DNA of 45,269 nt, taken from NCBI GenBank assembly GCA_022712315.1, contig JALAGS010000212.1:1-45269 (forward strand), in the 5' to 3' direction. This stretch comes from Sphingobacterium sp. (GTDB taxonomy: Bacteria; Bacteroidota; Bacteroidia; Sphingobacteriales; Sphingobacteriaceae). Positions 9,328 through 18,337 of the stretch are shown here, one piece after another. The number at the start of each line of letters is the position of its first letter. The stretch's first letter is position 1. The position numbers and the translations under genes were made by a program. The notes under the pieces were generated by a model. It was not told the origin of the DNA and made no database searches. It saw nothing but the letters and a program-made list of their open reading frames with translations.

Positions 9328-10638
9328 TTATTGGGCTGTTTCTGCCTGCTCTTCTTCCGGAGTCGGCTCATCATATTTGTGGAAAATTAGACGTACACCA
9401 CTATTTTTGGTGAAGAATTTGATCGACCAGTTGACGAAGGTGATCAATTTATTTCTGAATCCATAAATAGACATTAAGTGTACAAACATCCATGTCATCC
9501 AACCAAAGAAGCCATTAAAATGGATTTTTCCCATATCAACAACAGCTTTGTTACGACCTACAGTAGCCATTGAGCCTTTGTCAAAATAATTGAATTTTTC
9601 TGTTGGCTGATTAGACATTGTCTGAAGAATGTGTTTTGCAACATAAGCTCCTTGTTGCTGAGCTACTGGTGCAACACCTGGCAAGCCGCGCGGAAGATCG
9701 TCTGTGATAAATGCCGACACATCACCAATTGCATAGACACCTGGCATATCGATAACACGACATTGATCATCCGTCTGTATACGGTTACCACGTTGGATAA
9801 TCTCCTTTTTGAAACCATCCGGATATTGTCCAGCAACACCTGCTCCCCAGATAACTGTTTTTGTTTCGATACTTCTGCCATCGGCGAATGTAATCGAATT
9901 GCCATCATAGCCTGTTACCTGAACATTCAGTAACACTTCTACGCCCAGATCTTTTAGATATTTTTCAGAATCTTTAGAAGATTTTTCGGATAAGTTGGCA
10001 AGCACTTTTGGAAGTCCTTCGACCAGGTAAACCGACATCTCAGATTTTTTCAGTTCTGGATAATCTTTTTCAAGAACATTGTTTTTGATTTCTGCGATTG
10101 CACCAGAAAGTTCTACACCAGTTGGACCACCTCCAACAATGACAAAGTTCAAATTAGCTTTGCGGTCAGCCGGGTTTTCTATTCGTACGGCCTCTTCAAG
10201 GTTCTGTAAAACATAGCTTCGAATATTCAATGCCTCTTGTATGTTTTTCATCGGCAAAGCATATTTCGTGATTTGCTGATTCCCGAAGAAGTTCGTGGTA
10301 GCACCTGTTGCAACAATTAAATAATCGTAGTCAAAATCACCAACATCCGTTCTGACAATTTTAGCCTCGTTGTCTACGCTTTTTACGTCAGCAAGTCTAA
10401 AATGAAAGTTGTCTTGGCCTTTGAACATTTTGCGGACAGGGAAGGAAATAGAGTCCGCTGAAAGAGTACCCGTGGCAACTTGGTACATCAATGGTTGAAA
10501 AGTATGAAAGTTGTTTCTGTCCAGCAACAGAACTTCAACCTCCTTATTTTTAAGCTTTTTAGCAACTTCAATTCCTCCAAATCCAGCACCAATAATGACT
10601 ACTCTTGGGAATTTTTTATTTGAACTATTGCTTGGCAT
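9328..10638 (-). CDS. ndh: Type II NADH:quinone oxidoreductase (NDH-2)
   Basis: A 436-residue FAD-dependent pyridine nucleotide-disulfide family enzyme, most like NDH-2, which passes electrons from NADH to the quinone pool without pumping protons. VVIIGAGFGGIEVAKKL near residue 13 is the FAD fold and NFVIVGGGPTGVELSGAIAE near 163 is the NAD fold. GVYAIGDVSAF near 305 is the second FAD motif, followed by APVAQQQGAYVAKHI, the typical quinone-site region. The C-terminal part carries a hydrophobic or amphipathic stretch (FFGWMTWMFVHLMSIYGF) for membrane binding. It is transcribed alone. Another flavoprotein of the same fold is possible but less likely. Confidence 0.9.
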   Translation of the reverse strand: MPSNSSNKKFPRVVIIGAGFGGIEVAKKLKNKEVEVLLLDRNNFHTFQPLMYQVATGTLSADSISFPVRKMFKGQDNFHFRLADVKSVDNEAKIVRTDVGDFDYDYLIVATGATTNFFGNQQITKYALPMKNIQEALNIRSYVLQNLEEAVRIENPADRKANLNFVIVGGGPTGVELSGAIAEIKNNVLEKDYPELKKSEMSVYLVEGLPKVLANLSEKSSKDSEKYLKDLGVEVLLNVQVTGYDGNSITFADGRSIETKTVIWGAGVAGQYPDGFKKEIIQRGNRIQTDDQCRVIDMPGVYAIGDVSAFITDDLPRGLPGVAPVAQQQGAYVAKHILQTMSNQPTEKFNYFDKGSMATVGRNKAVVDMGKIHFNGFFGWMTWMFVHLMSIYGFRNKLITFVNWSIKFFTKNSGVRLIFHKYDEPTPEEEQAETAQ

Positions 10639-10857
10639 ATTTTTAATAGTTTGTTGTAAAAATTCGGTACAATCGAATTAAGCTGCAAATATCTTAAATT
10701 TTGACTCAAAAAGCTAAAAAATATTTATTTATTGTGCCGATATGTTGTGAATTTTATTGTTAAAAGGCCGATTCTTTCAATAAGATGTTTTGTATTCTTT
10801 TGATTTTTAGTCTTTTATGCTTCCTGTAAGGCAATCAAAAAAAAATCTATTTGCGGT

Positions 10858-10890
10858 CTCATCATTGTGTATTTTATACACAATGATGAG
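10858..10890 (-). terminator. Hairpin right after the ferredoxin gene
   Basis: A 13-base-pair perfect stem, CTCATCATTGTGT with its complement, around a 7-base AT loop, one base from the ferredoxin stop. A nine-T run on the minus strand follows 12 bases later (10837-10845). It is probably the terminator of the marR operon. Confidence 0.7.
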
Positions 10891-10891
10891 A

Positions 10892-11224
10892 CTATTGCAG
10901 CGCCCCTTTGATCTTGATTTTCATGCCGTTGTTGCCGTTTTGCAGATAAAGCTGACAGGCAAGTCGACTTTGATCATCGGCATCCGGAAGCGTGTCCAGC
11001 ATGTCGAGCTCCTGATCACTCGGCGAAGGAAGTGTTTCTAGGCCTTCGACGACCTCGACATGGCAGGTAGCACATAAAGCCATACCGCCACAAGTGGCCA
11101 ATATCTCGTATTCGGATGCCTTTAGAATTTCCATAAGCGAAAGATTGATATCGGTGGGTACCTCCAGTACATTTTCGGTGCCATCCCGATCAATGACAGT
11201 AACGTGAATTAGATTATCTTCCAT
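10892..11224 (-). CDS. 2Fe-2S ferredoxin, adrenodoxin/ISC type
   Basis: A 110-residue plant/vertebrate-fold ferredoxin with the four cluster ligands visible: Cys45, Cys51, Cys54 and Cys90 (C-x5-C-x2-C, then a distant C). This spacing fits the adrenodoxin/ISC-ferredoxin group. An upstream in-frame start would give 139 residues but lies within the preceding reductase gene; the ATG at 11224 falls two bases after that gene's stop, so I use it. Its natural partner is the reductase encoded just upstream. Confidence 0.9.
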   Translation of the reverse strand: MEDNLIHVTVIDRDGTENVLEVPTDINLSLMEILKASEYEILATCGGMALCATCHVEVVEGLETLPSPSDQELDMLDTLPDADDQSRLACQLYLQNGNNGMKIKIKGALQ

Positions 11225-11226
11225 GG

Positions 11227-12231
11227 CTAAAATGTATTTATACCATTTACAGTGGTGTACTTGAATGTCAGTTTTTGATCTGGATAAACAAATTTGAACG
11301 CGCTTTGACACATTAAGGCCGCTTCATGATAACCGCAAAGGATGAGCTTCAATTTGCCGGGATAGGTATTAATGTCACCTATGGCATAAATGCGTTCTAT
11401 ATTGGTCGAGTAATCAAAAGTGTTGACCTCTATGGCGTTTTTATCAATTTGCAAACCCCAATCTGCAATGGGACCGAGCTTAGGCGTAAGGCCATATAAG
11501 GGGATAAAATAGTCCGCGTCTGTCGCGACGACTTCCTTGTCTTTATTTGTTGTCTCAACATGGGACAAACTGCCATTGCCGTGAATATTGGTCAGATTGT
11601 GGGACAATAATAAGTTGATTTTACCCTGCTGAGCCAATTTGAATACTTTCTCCGCAGAGTCTGGAGCGCCTCTAAAAGAATCACTTCGGTGGATTAAAGT
11701 AACCTGCTGCGCAATATCTGCCAGGTGAAAGGTCCAGTCGAGAGCCGAGTCTCCGCCACCGGCAATGACAATTTTTTTATCCCGGTACTTGGCGGGATCC
11801 TTTACCATATAGTCTACACCTTTTCCTTCAAAGAGATGAAGATTTGGGATTTCGGGCTTGCGTGGTTCAAAACAGCCTAAGCCTCCAGCGATGACAATGA
11901 CTTGCGTGTGGACAACCGTATTATCATTGGTTCTTACAATAAAAGAGCCGTCGTCCTGTTTTGTTATATGTTCCACACGCTCACCTAAGGTGAATGTGGG
12001 GTCGAAGGGTTTAATCTGTTCAAGCTGTTTATCGATCAATTCCTGTGCAGTGATACTTGGATAACCAGGAATGTCGTAGATAGGCTTGTGGGGATAGATC
12101 TCCGAAAGCTGACCGCCCACCTGGGGCAGCACATCAATCAGATGGCAACGCATTTTTAAAAGCCCAGCTTCGAAAACTGCGAATAAGCCAACAGGTCCTG
12201 CGCCGATGATACAGATATCAGTATTTATCAT
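11227..12231 (-). CDS. Ferredoxin--NADP(+) reductase, thioredoxin-reductase-like
   Basis: A 334-residue flavoprotein with FAD motif CIIGAGPVGLFAVFEAG at residues 7-23 and NAD(P) motif IVIAGGGDSALDW near 153. IYAIGDINTYPGK near 270 is the second FAD motif. There is no CxxC redox pair, which separates it from true thioredoxin reductases and points to the YumC-type ferredoxin-NADP reductases. It would move electrons between NADPH and the ferredoxin that follows two bases later. The MarR gene ends two bases before it, so the three genes form one transcript. Confidence 0.88.
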   Translation of the reverse strand: MINTDICIIGAGPVGLFAVFEAGLLKMRCHLIDVLPQVGGQLSEIYPHKPIYDIPGYPSITAQELIDKQLEQIKPFDPTFTLGERVEHITKQDDGSFIVRTNDNTVVHTQVIVIAGGLGCFEPRKPEIPNLHLFEGKGVDYMVKDPAKYRDKKIVIAGGGDSALDWTFHLADIAQQVTLIHRSDSFRGAPDSAEKVFKLAQQGKINLLLSHNLTNIHGNGSLSHVETTNKDKEVVATDADYFIPLYGLTPKLGPIADWGLQIDKNAIEVNTFDYSTNIERIYAIGDINTYPGKLKLILCGYHEAALMCQSAFKFVYPDQKLTFKYTTVNGINTF

Positions 12232-12233
12232 AG

Positions 12234-12671
12234 CTATTCGATGTTTAAATTGTTATATATCGTATTTAAAATCCTTGTAAAAGCTTCGAAATCTTCGTCT
12301 GCTAGATTTTCCCAGGCCTTCATGCGAATCTCCGTAACAATCGGTGAAAGCGATGCTACTTTTAATTTGCCTTCGTCCGTTAAGTGCAGGTAGAGGCTCC
12401 GTCGGTCTGTTTCATCAATGACCCGTTCAGCCAGATTTTTTTTAAGAAGAATATCAACGATCCGTGTCAGTGTGGGCTGGTCTTTTCCACAGCGCTTTGC
12501 CAGTTCTTTTTGTGAGAGTTGATCTGTTTCGTATAAGGCTTTCAAGACAGTCCATTGATCCACAGTGATATCAAATCCTTTCTCCGCAAAAGAAGACTGG
12601 GCGAACTGTTTTACCTTCTTGGCCGTCTGATCCAAGATAAAAGAGTAGCGGTCAAATTTTTCGTTTAGCAT
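12234..12671 (-). CDS. MarR-family transcriptional regulator
   Basis: A 145-residue winged-helix repressor. The DNA-binding part is clear: LSQKELAKRCGKDQPTLTRI (recognition helix) followed by LLKKNLAERVIDETDRRSLY, the MarR wing with its DxRxxxL signature. The reading frame stays open to 12749, but the added residues would be translated promoter, so the ATG at 12671 is chosen. A perfectly spaced promoter ends about 11 bases before it. First gene of an operon with a ferredoxin reductase and ferredoxin, so it may sense a redox-active compound. Direct repeats at the promoter suggest autoregulation. Confidence 0.9.
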   Translation of the reverse strand: MLNEKFDRYSFILDQTAKKVKQFAQSSFAEKGFDITVDQWTVLKALYETDQLSQKELAKRCGKDQPTLTRIVDILLKKNLAERVIDETDRRSLYLHLTDEGKLKVASLSPIVTEIRMKAWENLADEDFEAFTRILNTIYNNLNIE

Positions 12672-12673
12672 AC

Positions 12674-12712
12674 AAATATTTAGTACAACAAATATATTTA
12701 AAATATTTAGTA
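12674..12712. promoter_or_regulatory. Direct repeats flanking the marR -7 element, candidate operator
   Basis: AAATATTTAGTA occurs twice, at 12674-12685 and 12701-12712, 27 bases apart. One copy covers the predicted start site and the other the spacer between the -33 and -7 elements. Confidence 0.5.
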
Positions 12713-12718
12713 TGACAA
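12689..12718 (-). promoter_or_regulatory. Promoter of the marR-fnr-fdx operon
   Basis: On the minus strand a TTG (12718-12716) is followed after exactly 19 bases by TATATTTG (12696-12689), a full match to the Bacteroidota consensus. The start site would fall near 12682, giving a leader of about 11 bases. Confidence 0.75.
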
Positions 12719-12734
12719 GTAATTTGAATGCAAT

Positions 12735-12764
12735 AAAAAAGGCGTTCATTTGAACGCCTTTTTT
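12735..12764 (-). terminator. secDF terminator
   Basis: Stem of AAAAAAGGCGTTCA with its complement and a 2-base loop, followed by T on the minus strand, about 20 bases after the secDF stop. The A-flank also makes it able to act on the other strand. Confidence 0.85.
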
Positions 12765-12782
12765 ATGGATTAATATAAGCTG

Positions 12783-15764
12783 TTATGGTCTTACAACCTC
12801 AGCTTTTTTAGCCGTGTTACCTTCTGCTAAATGCTTTCCTTTACGTAAGTCATATACCGAAGGTGCCGCTAAGATAATTGATGAATAAGTACCTACGATA
12901 ACACCGATTAAGATCGCGAATGAGAATCCACGGATAACCTCACCACCGAAAATAAACAATACTGCAAGAACGAATACGATTGTCAATGAAGTAATGATCG
13001 TTCTACTTAACGTAGAGTTGATCGCATGGTTTACGACATCGCCAAGATCTTCGTTATGTGCATTTGGTTTCGATACGAATTCTCTCAAGCGGTCGAATAC
13101 AACTACTGTATCATTCACCGAGTAAGCAATTACCGTTAATATCGCTGCCACAAAGTGCTGGTCGATATCAAGCGAGAATGGTACGATGCCATCCAGAAGA
13201 GAGAATAACCCTAATAGGATAATCGCATCGTGAATTGTTGCAATAGCCGCTCCAACTGAATATTCCCATTTGTGGAAACGGATTAAGATGTAAGCTGCAA
13301 CAATGATGATCGAGAAGACTGCTGAACTGGTTGCTCTTGACTTGATGTCAGAAGCGATACTTGGTCCAACTTTTTGAGATGAAAGAATCTCATGTTTATT
13401 CGATGCATCTACTTTTGATAGACCTTGATTTAATTTGTCCAATACTTCTTTATCGGCAGCATCAGAAGTTTCTTCAATATGATATGTCGTTGTGATCCGA
13501 AGCTGGTTGGATGCACCAAATACTTTTACCTCTGTTGTTTTCTTGAAGATATCATCCAAGTTTGTACGTACCGCTTCTAAATCTACTGGTTTGTCATAAC
13601 GAACAGTATAAGTACGTCCACCTTGGAAATCCACACCTAAGCTAAATCCTTTTGTGAAAATTGATGCCGCAGAGATTAACACTGCAACGATCGAGATCGC
13701 GTAAAAGATTTTACGTTTCTGAACGAATTTAAAGTTTGCATTATGCAAGGTATTTGCAGACCAAGGGAAAGAGACTTTGATTTTGAAGTCTTTTGCCAAC
13801 ATCCATTCGAAGATAACACGTGTAACTAAGATCGCAGTAAATAATGAAGTAATGATACCCACCATTAATGTTGTTGCGAAACCTAAGATTGGCCCACTAC
13901 CGAATAAGAATAGGATAATACCAATTAAGAAGGTTGTGATCTGTGAATCCAGGATAGAAGGCAAAGCATGTTTGTAGCCATCTGCAACAGCCTGACGAAT
14001 TGATTTACCTAAGCCCAGTTCTTCACGGATACGTTCATAAATCAAGACGTTCGCATCGACCGCAGTACCCATTGTTAATACGATACCCGCAATACCAGGT
14101 AAGGTCAGTACAGCATTTAAGGATGCCAATACCCCCATGATGATAAATACGTTTAACAATACCGCGATGTTTGCCACGATACCTGCAGTATTGTAGTAAG
14201 CGATCATAAAGATCATGACCACAATGATACCGATAACGGCCGAGTTGACACCGGCATCGATGGCAGCCTGGCCTAAAGTAGGACCAACAACTGCTTCTTC
14301 AACAATTTTAGCAGTCGTTGGAAGACGACCAGCTTTCAATACGTTTGCCAAATCCTTCGTATCTTCGACAGTGAAGGAACCTGATATCGATGAACTACCA
14401 TTCGGGATTTCACCGTTTACAGAAGGAGCAGAATAAACCACATTATCAAGAACGATCGCAATTGCATCTCTGTTTTGAGCTGCTTTAGCGGTAATTTTCT
14501 TCCATTGATGCGCACCTTCGCTGTTCATTTGCATACCAACCACTGGTTGATTTTTCTCATCAAAGTTTGCGGTTGCATCGGTGATCACATCTCCTGTCAA
14601 TACAGCACCATTGTCTTGCCCGGACCCTTTAATTGCATATAAAGATAGTTGCTCAGGTGTCTTTTGCTCAGGTTTAACAGCCCATAAAAGTTTCAGATTT
14701 CCAGGAAGGATTGATTTTACTTCAGGACGTTGTAAATACGCATTTACTTTTGCTGTATCTTTTAACGAAGCAATTCCCACCATCGAGCCTGGCATAAGTG
14801 CCATTTGTTGGTTTTCACCCATATAAACTGCAGGGCGCAATACTTCAAATAGTGGGTTTTTCTGACCTAGATTAACAGCAGCACTGTCTTTTTTCGCATC
14901 TTTTTTACCACCCGTTAGATTGGACAATAAATCATCTGATTTTTTGCTTGTATCTGCTGCTGCATTTGCTGTCGCTGCTGGAGCAGCTTTTAACGTTGCA
15001 GCTAAAGTTTTATCGATATTTTCTAATACTGGATAAACTTCTTGGTTCGTATAGGTCTCATAGAATTCCAATTTAGCAGAACCTTGGAGTAGGTTACGGA
15101 CACGGCTTTCATCTTTTACACCAGGTAACTCGATCAAAATACGGTTTGTACCTTGTTGGATCTGAATGTTTGGAGATGCAACACCAAATTTATCGATACG
15201 CGTACGGAGTACTTTGTAGGAGTTTTGGATGGCGTTGTCTGCTTCTTTTTGAAGGAATGATTCAACTTTTGAGTCTGAATCACCCGGTTTAATTAGAGCA
15301 GCATTATCTTTTGTTGAAAAGAATGTCGAAAGTGGGGTTGTAGCACCAATGGATTTGTATTCTTCCATAAATAAAGCAACAACTGTTTTAGCACTTGTTT
15401 TGCTTTTTGCTACTGCTTGCTCCAACGCTTTGTTGAATTTCTCATCTTTTGGATTGTTGGCCAAATTGCGGATCAATTCGTCCAATGAGATTTCCATGGT
15501 CACGTTCATACCACCTTTCAAATCCAATCCCAAAGCGAGTTCATTTGCTTTGGCTTCCCGATAGGTGTATTTTGCAAAACCTAAATTGTACACTACTTCA
15601 CCTGCCATTGAGTCTAGATAGCTCTTCTCTTTTGCCAAGTCTCCTTTGGCAAAATTCTCAGCATCTCGCTCCACATTGCGGGTCACCCAAGTAAATGATA
15701 GGGAGTATAGACACGCTAATGACACCACTATCACTAAAAGTTTAATCAGCCCTTTACCTTGCAT
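12783..15764 (-). CDS. secDF: Fused protein translocase subunit SecDF
   Basis: A 993-residue single-chain SecD-SecF, the usual form in Bacteroidota. It uses the proton gradient to help pull exported proteins through SecYEG. The SecD half has an N-terminal helix, LALGLDLKGGMNVTMEI near residue 76, the large periplasmic P1 region, and helices with MGTAVDANVLIYERIREEL. The SecF half starts near 660 and contains GVDFQGGRTYTVRY and IAYSVNDTVVVFDRLRE. The Asp residues of both motifs, needed for proton transfer, are present. A low-complexity Ala/Lys/Asp stretch near 260-295 is an insertion in P1. It stands alone between terminators. Confidence 0.96.
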   Translation of the reverse strand: MQGKGLIKLLVIVVSLACLYSLSFTWVTRNVERDAENFAKGDLAKEKSYLDSMAGEVVYNLGFAKYTYREAKANELALGLDLKGGMNVTMEISLDELIRNLANNPKDEKFNKALEQAVAKSKTSAKTVVALFMEEYKSIGATTPLSTFFSTKDNAALIKPGDSDSKVESFLQKEADNAIQNSYKVLRTRIDKFGVASPNIQIQQGTNRILIELPGVKDESRVRNLLQGSAKLEFYETYTNQEVYPVLENIDKTLAATLKAAPAATANAAADTSKKSDDLLSNLTGGKKDAKKDSAAVNLGQKNPLFEVLRPAVYMGENQQMALMPGSMVGIASLKDTAKVNAYLQRPEVKSILPGNLKLLWAVKPEQKTPEQLSLYAIKGSGQDNGAVLTGDVITDATANFDEKNQPVVGMQMNSEGAHQWKKITAKAAQNRDAIAIVLDNVVYSAPSVNGEIPNGSSSISGSFTVEDTKDLANVLKAGRLPTTAKIVEEAVVGPTLGQAAIDAGVNSAVIGIIVVMIFMIAYYNTAGIVANIAVLLNVFIIMGVLASLNAVLTLPGIAGIVLTMGTAVDANVLIYERIREELGLGKSIRQAVADGYKHALPSILDSQITTFLIGIILFLFGSGPILGFATTLMVGIITSLFTAILVTRVIFEWMLAKDFKIKVSFPWSANTLHNANFKFVQKRKIFYAISIVAVLISAASIFTKGFSLGVDFQGGRTYTVRYDKPVDLEAVRTNLDDIFKKTTEVKVFGASNQLRITTTYHIEETSDAADKEVLDKLNQGLSKVDASNKHEILSSQKVGPSIASDIKSRATSSAVFSIIIVAAYILIRFHKWEYSVGAAIATIHDAIILLGLFSLLDGIVPFSLDIDQHFVAAILTVIAYSVNDTVVVFDRLREFVSKPNAHNEDLGDVVNHAINSTLSRTIITSLTIVFVLAVLFIFGGEVIRGFSFAILIGVIVGTYSSIILAAPSVYDLRKGKHLAEGNTAKKAEVVRP

Positions 15765-15854
15765 CGTCTGTTATAATTGTATTAATTTTAATGTTAAATA
15801 CTGTTTATGTAATTGATAATTAGTTCTCATTTAATCACATTTTACCAAGAATGG

Positions 15855-15862
15855 CAAAGGTA
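15855..15862 (-). promoter_or_regulatory. Candidate secDF promoter -7 element
   Basis: The coding strand reads TACCTTTG, matching TAnnTTTG, about 90 bases before secDF. No TTG is seen at the expected spacing. Otherwise the 15765-16010 gap shows only AT-rich sequence. Confidence 0.4.
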
Positions 15863-16013
15863 TAAAATTTTTGTAGAATGAAAAGTTTTATTTATGCCAA
15901 TTAGGTCAATGGCATAAAAATAGGAGAATTGAAGAAAAAAAGAAATATTAATTGATTTTATTTATAAAAAACCTTCACGATTAAATAATCAATAATAGCT
16001 GTGAAAGGGAACT

Positions 16014-16060
16014 GAAGGTTCTTTCTGGCCAATAGAAACACATGCTTTCAGAAAAAAAGG
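16014..16060. repeat. Dispersed hairpin repeat, copy 1
   Basis: Reads GAAGGTTTT, then TTCTGGCCAATA, ten variable bases, then CTTTCAGAAAAAAA. The ends pair (TTTCTG with CAGAAA) around a loop holding GGCCAATA. A second copy is at 23271-23315. Both abut a terminator of a minus-strand gene. Confidence 0.6.
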
Positions 16061-16090
16061 CCCTGCTCAAAAAGAGAAGGGCCTTTTACT
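16057..16090 (-). terminator. Terminator of the small exported protein gene
   Basis: Stem AAAAGGCCCT (16057-16066) pairs with AGGGCCTTTT (16080-16089), about 20 bases after the stop of the gene at 16109, with a T run on the minus strand. The A run merges with the neighbouring dispersed repeat. Confidence 0.8.
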
Positions 16091-16108
16091 ACTGTTTAGT
16101 TGCTTATA

Positions 16109-16585
16109 TTATCTCAATGTATACTTGATACCAAAGGAGAATGTTGACGCGTGGAAATCACTTCCATGGTTTAATTGCCAATCCGGTTTCCAGTCAGCGT
16201 GAAATCCAATAGGTGCAGATGGAATTTTAAATTCTAAACCGAGTTGTGGTCTTAAGCTTATCGCTGTATAATTATCTCCAATATCAAAAAAAGTAGCCTG
16301 TGCACCTATACCTGCATACCAACCCAATCCTGCAGCTCCGCGAAAAGGTCTAGCATGTTGCCAGTCAGCACCGATAGCTACAACATGATCGTCAAACATC
16401 ACTTGTGCTTGACCGTTGTTAGCTCCTCCGATTGATTGTTTATATTGCACACCCCAAAGATCAGCGTGTTTAGTACCATCAAATACAACACCGATTGCTG
16501 CGCGTTGAGGAGATTGAGCTTTCGCTTCCTGTGCGCCAAATGCTAATGCTGCGACAGCAGCTAATGAGAGTAATGTCTTTTTCAT
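16109..16585 (-). CDS. Small exported protein, probable outer-membrane-type beta protein
   Basis: I do not recognise the family. The 158 residues start with a clear signal peptide (MKKTLLSLAAVAALAFG, cleavage likely after AKAQ or nearby). The mature part is rich in Gly and aromatic residues with alternating strand-like segments, such as GLGWYAGIGAQATFF, and it ends FSFGIKYTLR with a basic-aromatic finish. That resembles a small outer-membrane barrel or periplasmic beta protein. It is a single gene with its own terminator, divergent from guaB. Confidence 0.65.
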   Translation of the reverse strand: MKKTLLSLAAVAALAFGAQEAKAQSPQRAAIGVVFDGTKHADLWGVQYKQSIGGANNGQAQVMFDDHVVAIGADWQHARPFRGAAGLGWYAGIGAQATFFDIGDNYTAISLRPQLGLEFKIPSAPIGFHADWKPDWQLNHGSDFHASTFSFGIKYTLR

Positions 16586-16770
16586 AATTATCTTATCTTT
16601 ATACTTTTATTAATTAAAATAACTTTTCGTGTTACAACAAAAGCAAATAGCTTGCCAAAAAATGAACATGGCCCAGGAATACCTCCTGTAGATGTTTAAT
16701 TCATAATGTTTCTAATTTGTCTCCTGATTGTAATTTGTATATTTTATTTTTTATTATTGCTTATTTTTCT

Positions 16771-16778
16771 TAAATTTG
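16771..16778 (+). promoter_or_regulatory. Candidate guaB promoter -7 element
   Basis: TAAATTTG matches the TAnnTTTG consensus and would give a leader of about 28 bases before the guaB ATG. The upstream region is T-rich but lacks a TTG at the ideal distance. Confidence 0.5.
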
Positions 16779-16811
16779 CCTGGCAAATAGAAAACCCAAT
16801 ACATATTTGCC

Positions 16812-18287
16812 ATGCAATTAGATCCACAAAAATTCGTAGCAGAAGGTCTCACATATGACGACGTCTTATTAATTCCAGCTTATTCTGAAATTTTACCCCG
16901 TGACGTTGATACGAGCACTTCGCTAACAAAAAAAATCAAATTAAATATTCCATTGGTTTCTGCAGCAATGGATACGGTAACTGGTGCTGATTTAGCGATA
17001 GCGATTGCACAAGCTGGCGGTATTGGTATGTTACATAAGAACATGACGATTGCAGAGCAAGCTGCTGAAGTACGCAAAGTAAAACGTTCGGAGAGCGGTA
17101 TGATTCAGGATCCAGTAACCTTGTTGGCAACAGCAACAGTAGGTGACGCCTTCAACATTATGAAGGAGCATAAGATCGGTGGAATTCCAGTTGTAAACGA
17201 AAAAGGCCAATTGGTAGGTATCGTAACCAATCGTGATCTTCGTTTCCAGAAAGATATGGGTCGTCCAATCAACGAATTGATGACCAAAGACAATCTTGTC
17301 GTTGCTCCAGAAGGAACGGATTTAGTGAAGGCTGAAGAGATTCTTCAAAACGAAAAAATTGAAAAACTTCCGGTCGTTAACAACGAAGGTATTTTGAAAG
17401 GGTTAATTACTTTTAAAGATATCCAAAAATATAAACATTACCCCAATGCGGCCAAAGATAGCCACGGTCGTTTATTGGTAGGTGCTGCTGTTGGTGTGAC
17501 ACCAGATACATTGGAGCGTGTTGAAGCGCTGGTAAAAGCGGGTGTTGATGTAGTGACAATCGATACAGCACACGGGCACTCCAAAGGTGTTATCGATAAA
17601 TTGAAATTGGTTAAATCCCATTTCCCTGAGTTACAGGTGATCGTTGGAAATATTGCAACAGGTGCGGCAGCGACAGCTTTGGCTGAAGCAGGTGCAGATG
17701 CAGTAAAAGTGGGTATCGGACCGGGTTCAATTTGTACAACCCGTATCATTGCTGGTGTTGGTGTTCCACAGCTCTATGCTGTATATGAGGTTGCTAAAGC
17801 ATTGAAAGGAACAGGTGTACCATTGATCGCTGATGGCGGTATCAAGCAAACTGGTGATATTGCAAAAGCAATAGCAGCGGGTGCAAGCACAATCATGGCT
17901 GGTTCTTTATTTGCCGGGGTAGAAGAAGCTCCAGGGGAAACAATTATCTATGAAGGCCGTAAGTTTAAATCTTACCGCGGAATGGGATCAATCGAAGCCA
18001 TGGAGAAAGGTTCTAAAGACCGTTATTTCCAAGACGTAGAAGATGATATCAAAAAGTTGGTTCCAGAAGGTATTGTTGGTCGTGTTCCTTATAAAGGTAC
18101 ACTAGCAGAAGTTGTTTATCAATATATCGGTGGATTGCGTGCTTCGATGGGCTACTGTGGAGCTGCTACAATTGAAAGATTGCAGGAAGCGCAATTTGTA
18201 CGTATTACAGGGGCAGGATTGAGAGAATCACATCCGCATAATATTTCGATTACGAAAGAAGCTCCAAATTATAATAGCAGAGGCTAA
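16812..18287 (+). CDS. guaB: IMP dehydrogenase
   Basis: A 491-residue enzyme that oxidises IMP to XMP with NAD, the committed step to guanine nucleotides. LTYDDVLLIPAYSEILPRDVDTST at the N-terminus is typical. Two CBS domains occupy about residues 95-205 (QDPVTLLATATVGDAF, TKDNLVVAPEGTDL). The catalytic loop GIGPGSICTTRIIAG near 300 holds the active-site Cys, and KSYRGMGSIEAM near 387 is the flap region. Full length and intact. It is followed by a strong terminator, so it is probably transcribed alone. Confidence 0.97.
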   Translation: MQLDPQKFVAEGLTYDDVLLIPAYSEILPRDVDTSTSLTKKIKLNIPLVSAAMDTVTGADLAIAIAQAGGIGMLHKNMTIAEQAAEVRKVKRSESGMIQDPVTLLATATVGDAFNIMKEHKIGGIPVVNEKGQLVGIVTNRDLRFQKDMGRPINELMTKDNLVVAPEGTDLVKAEEILQNEKIEKLPVVNNEGILKGLITFKDIQKYKHYPNAAKDSHGRLLVGAAVGVTPDTLERVEALVKAGVDVVTIDTAHGHSKGVIDKLKLVKSHFPELQVIVGNIATGAAATALAEAGADAVKVGIGPGSICTTRIIAGVGVPQLYAVYEVAKALKGTGVPLIADGGIKQTGDIAKAIAAGASTIMAGSLFAGVEEAPGETIIYEGRKFKSYRGMGSIEAMEKGSKDRYFQDVEDDIKKLVPEGIVGRVPYKGTLAEVVYQYIGGLRASMGYCGAATIERLQEAQFVRITGAGLRESHPHNISITKEAPNYNSRG

Positions 18288-18305
18288 ACATTGCCTAAAC
18301 GATAT

Positions 18306-18337
18306 AAAAACCGATAATCTTGATTATCGGTTTTTTT
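18306..18337 (+). terminator. guaB terminator
   Basis: AAAAACCGATAATC pairs with GATTATCGGTTTTT across a 2-base loop and is followed by a T run, about 20 bases after the guaB stop. Confidence 0.9.
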
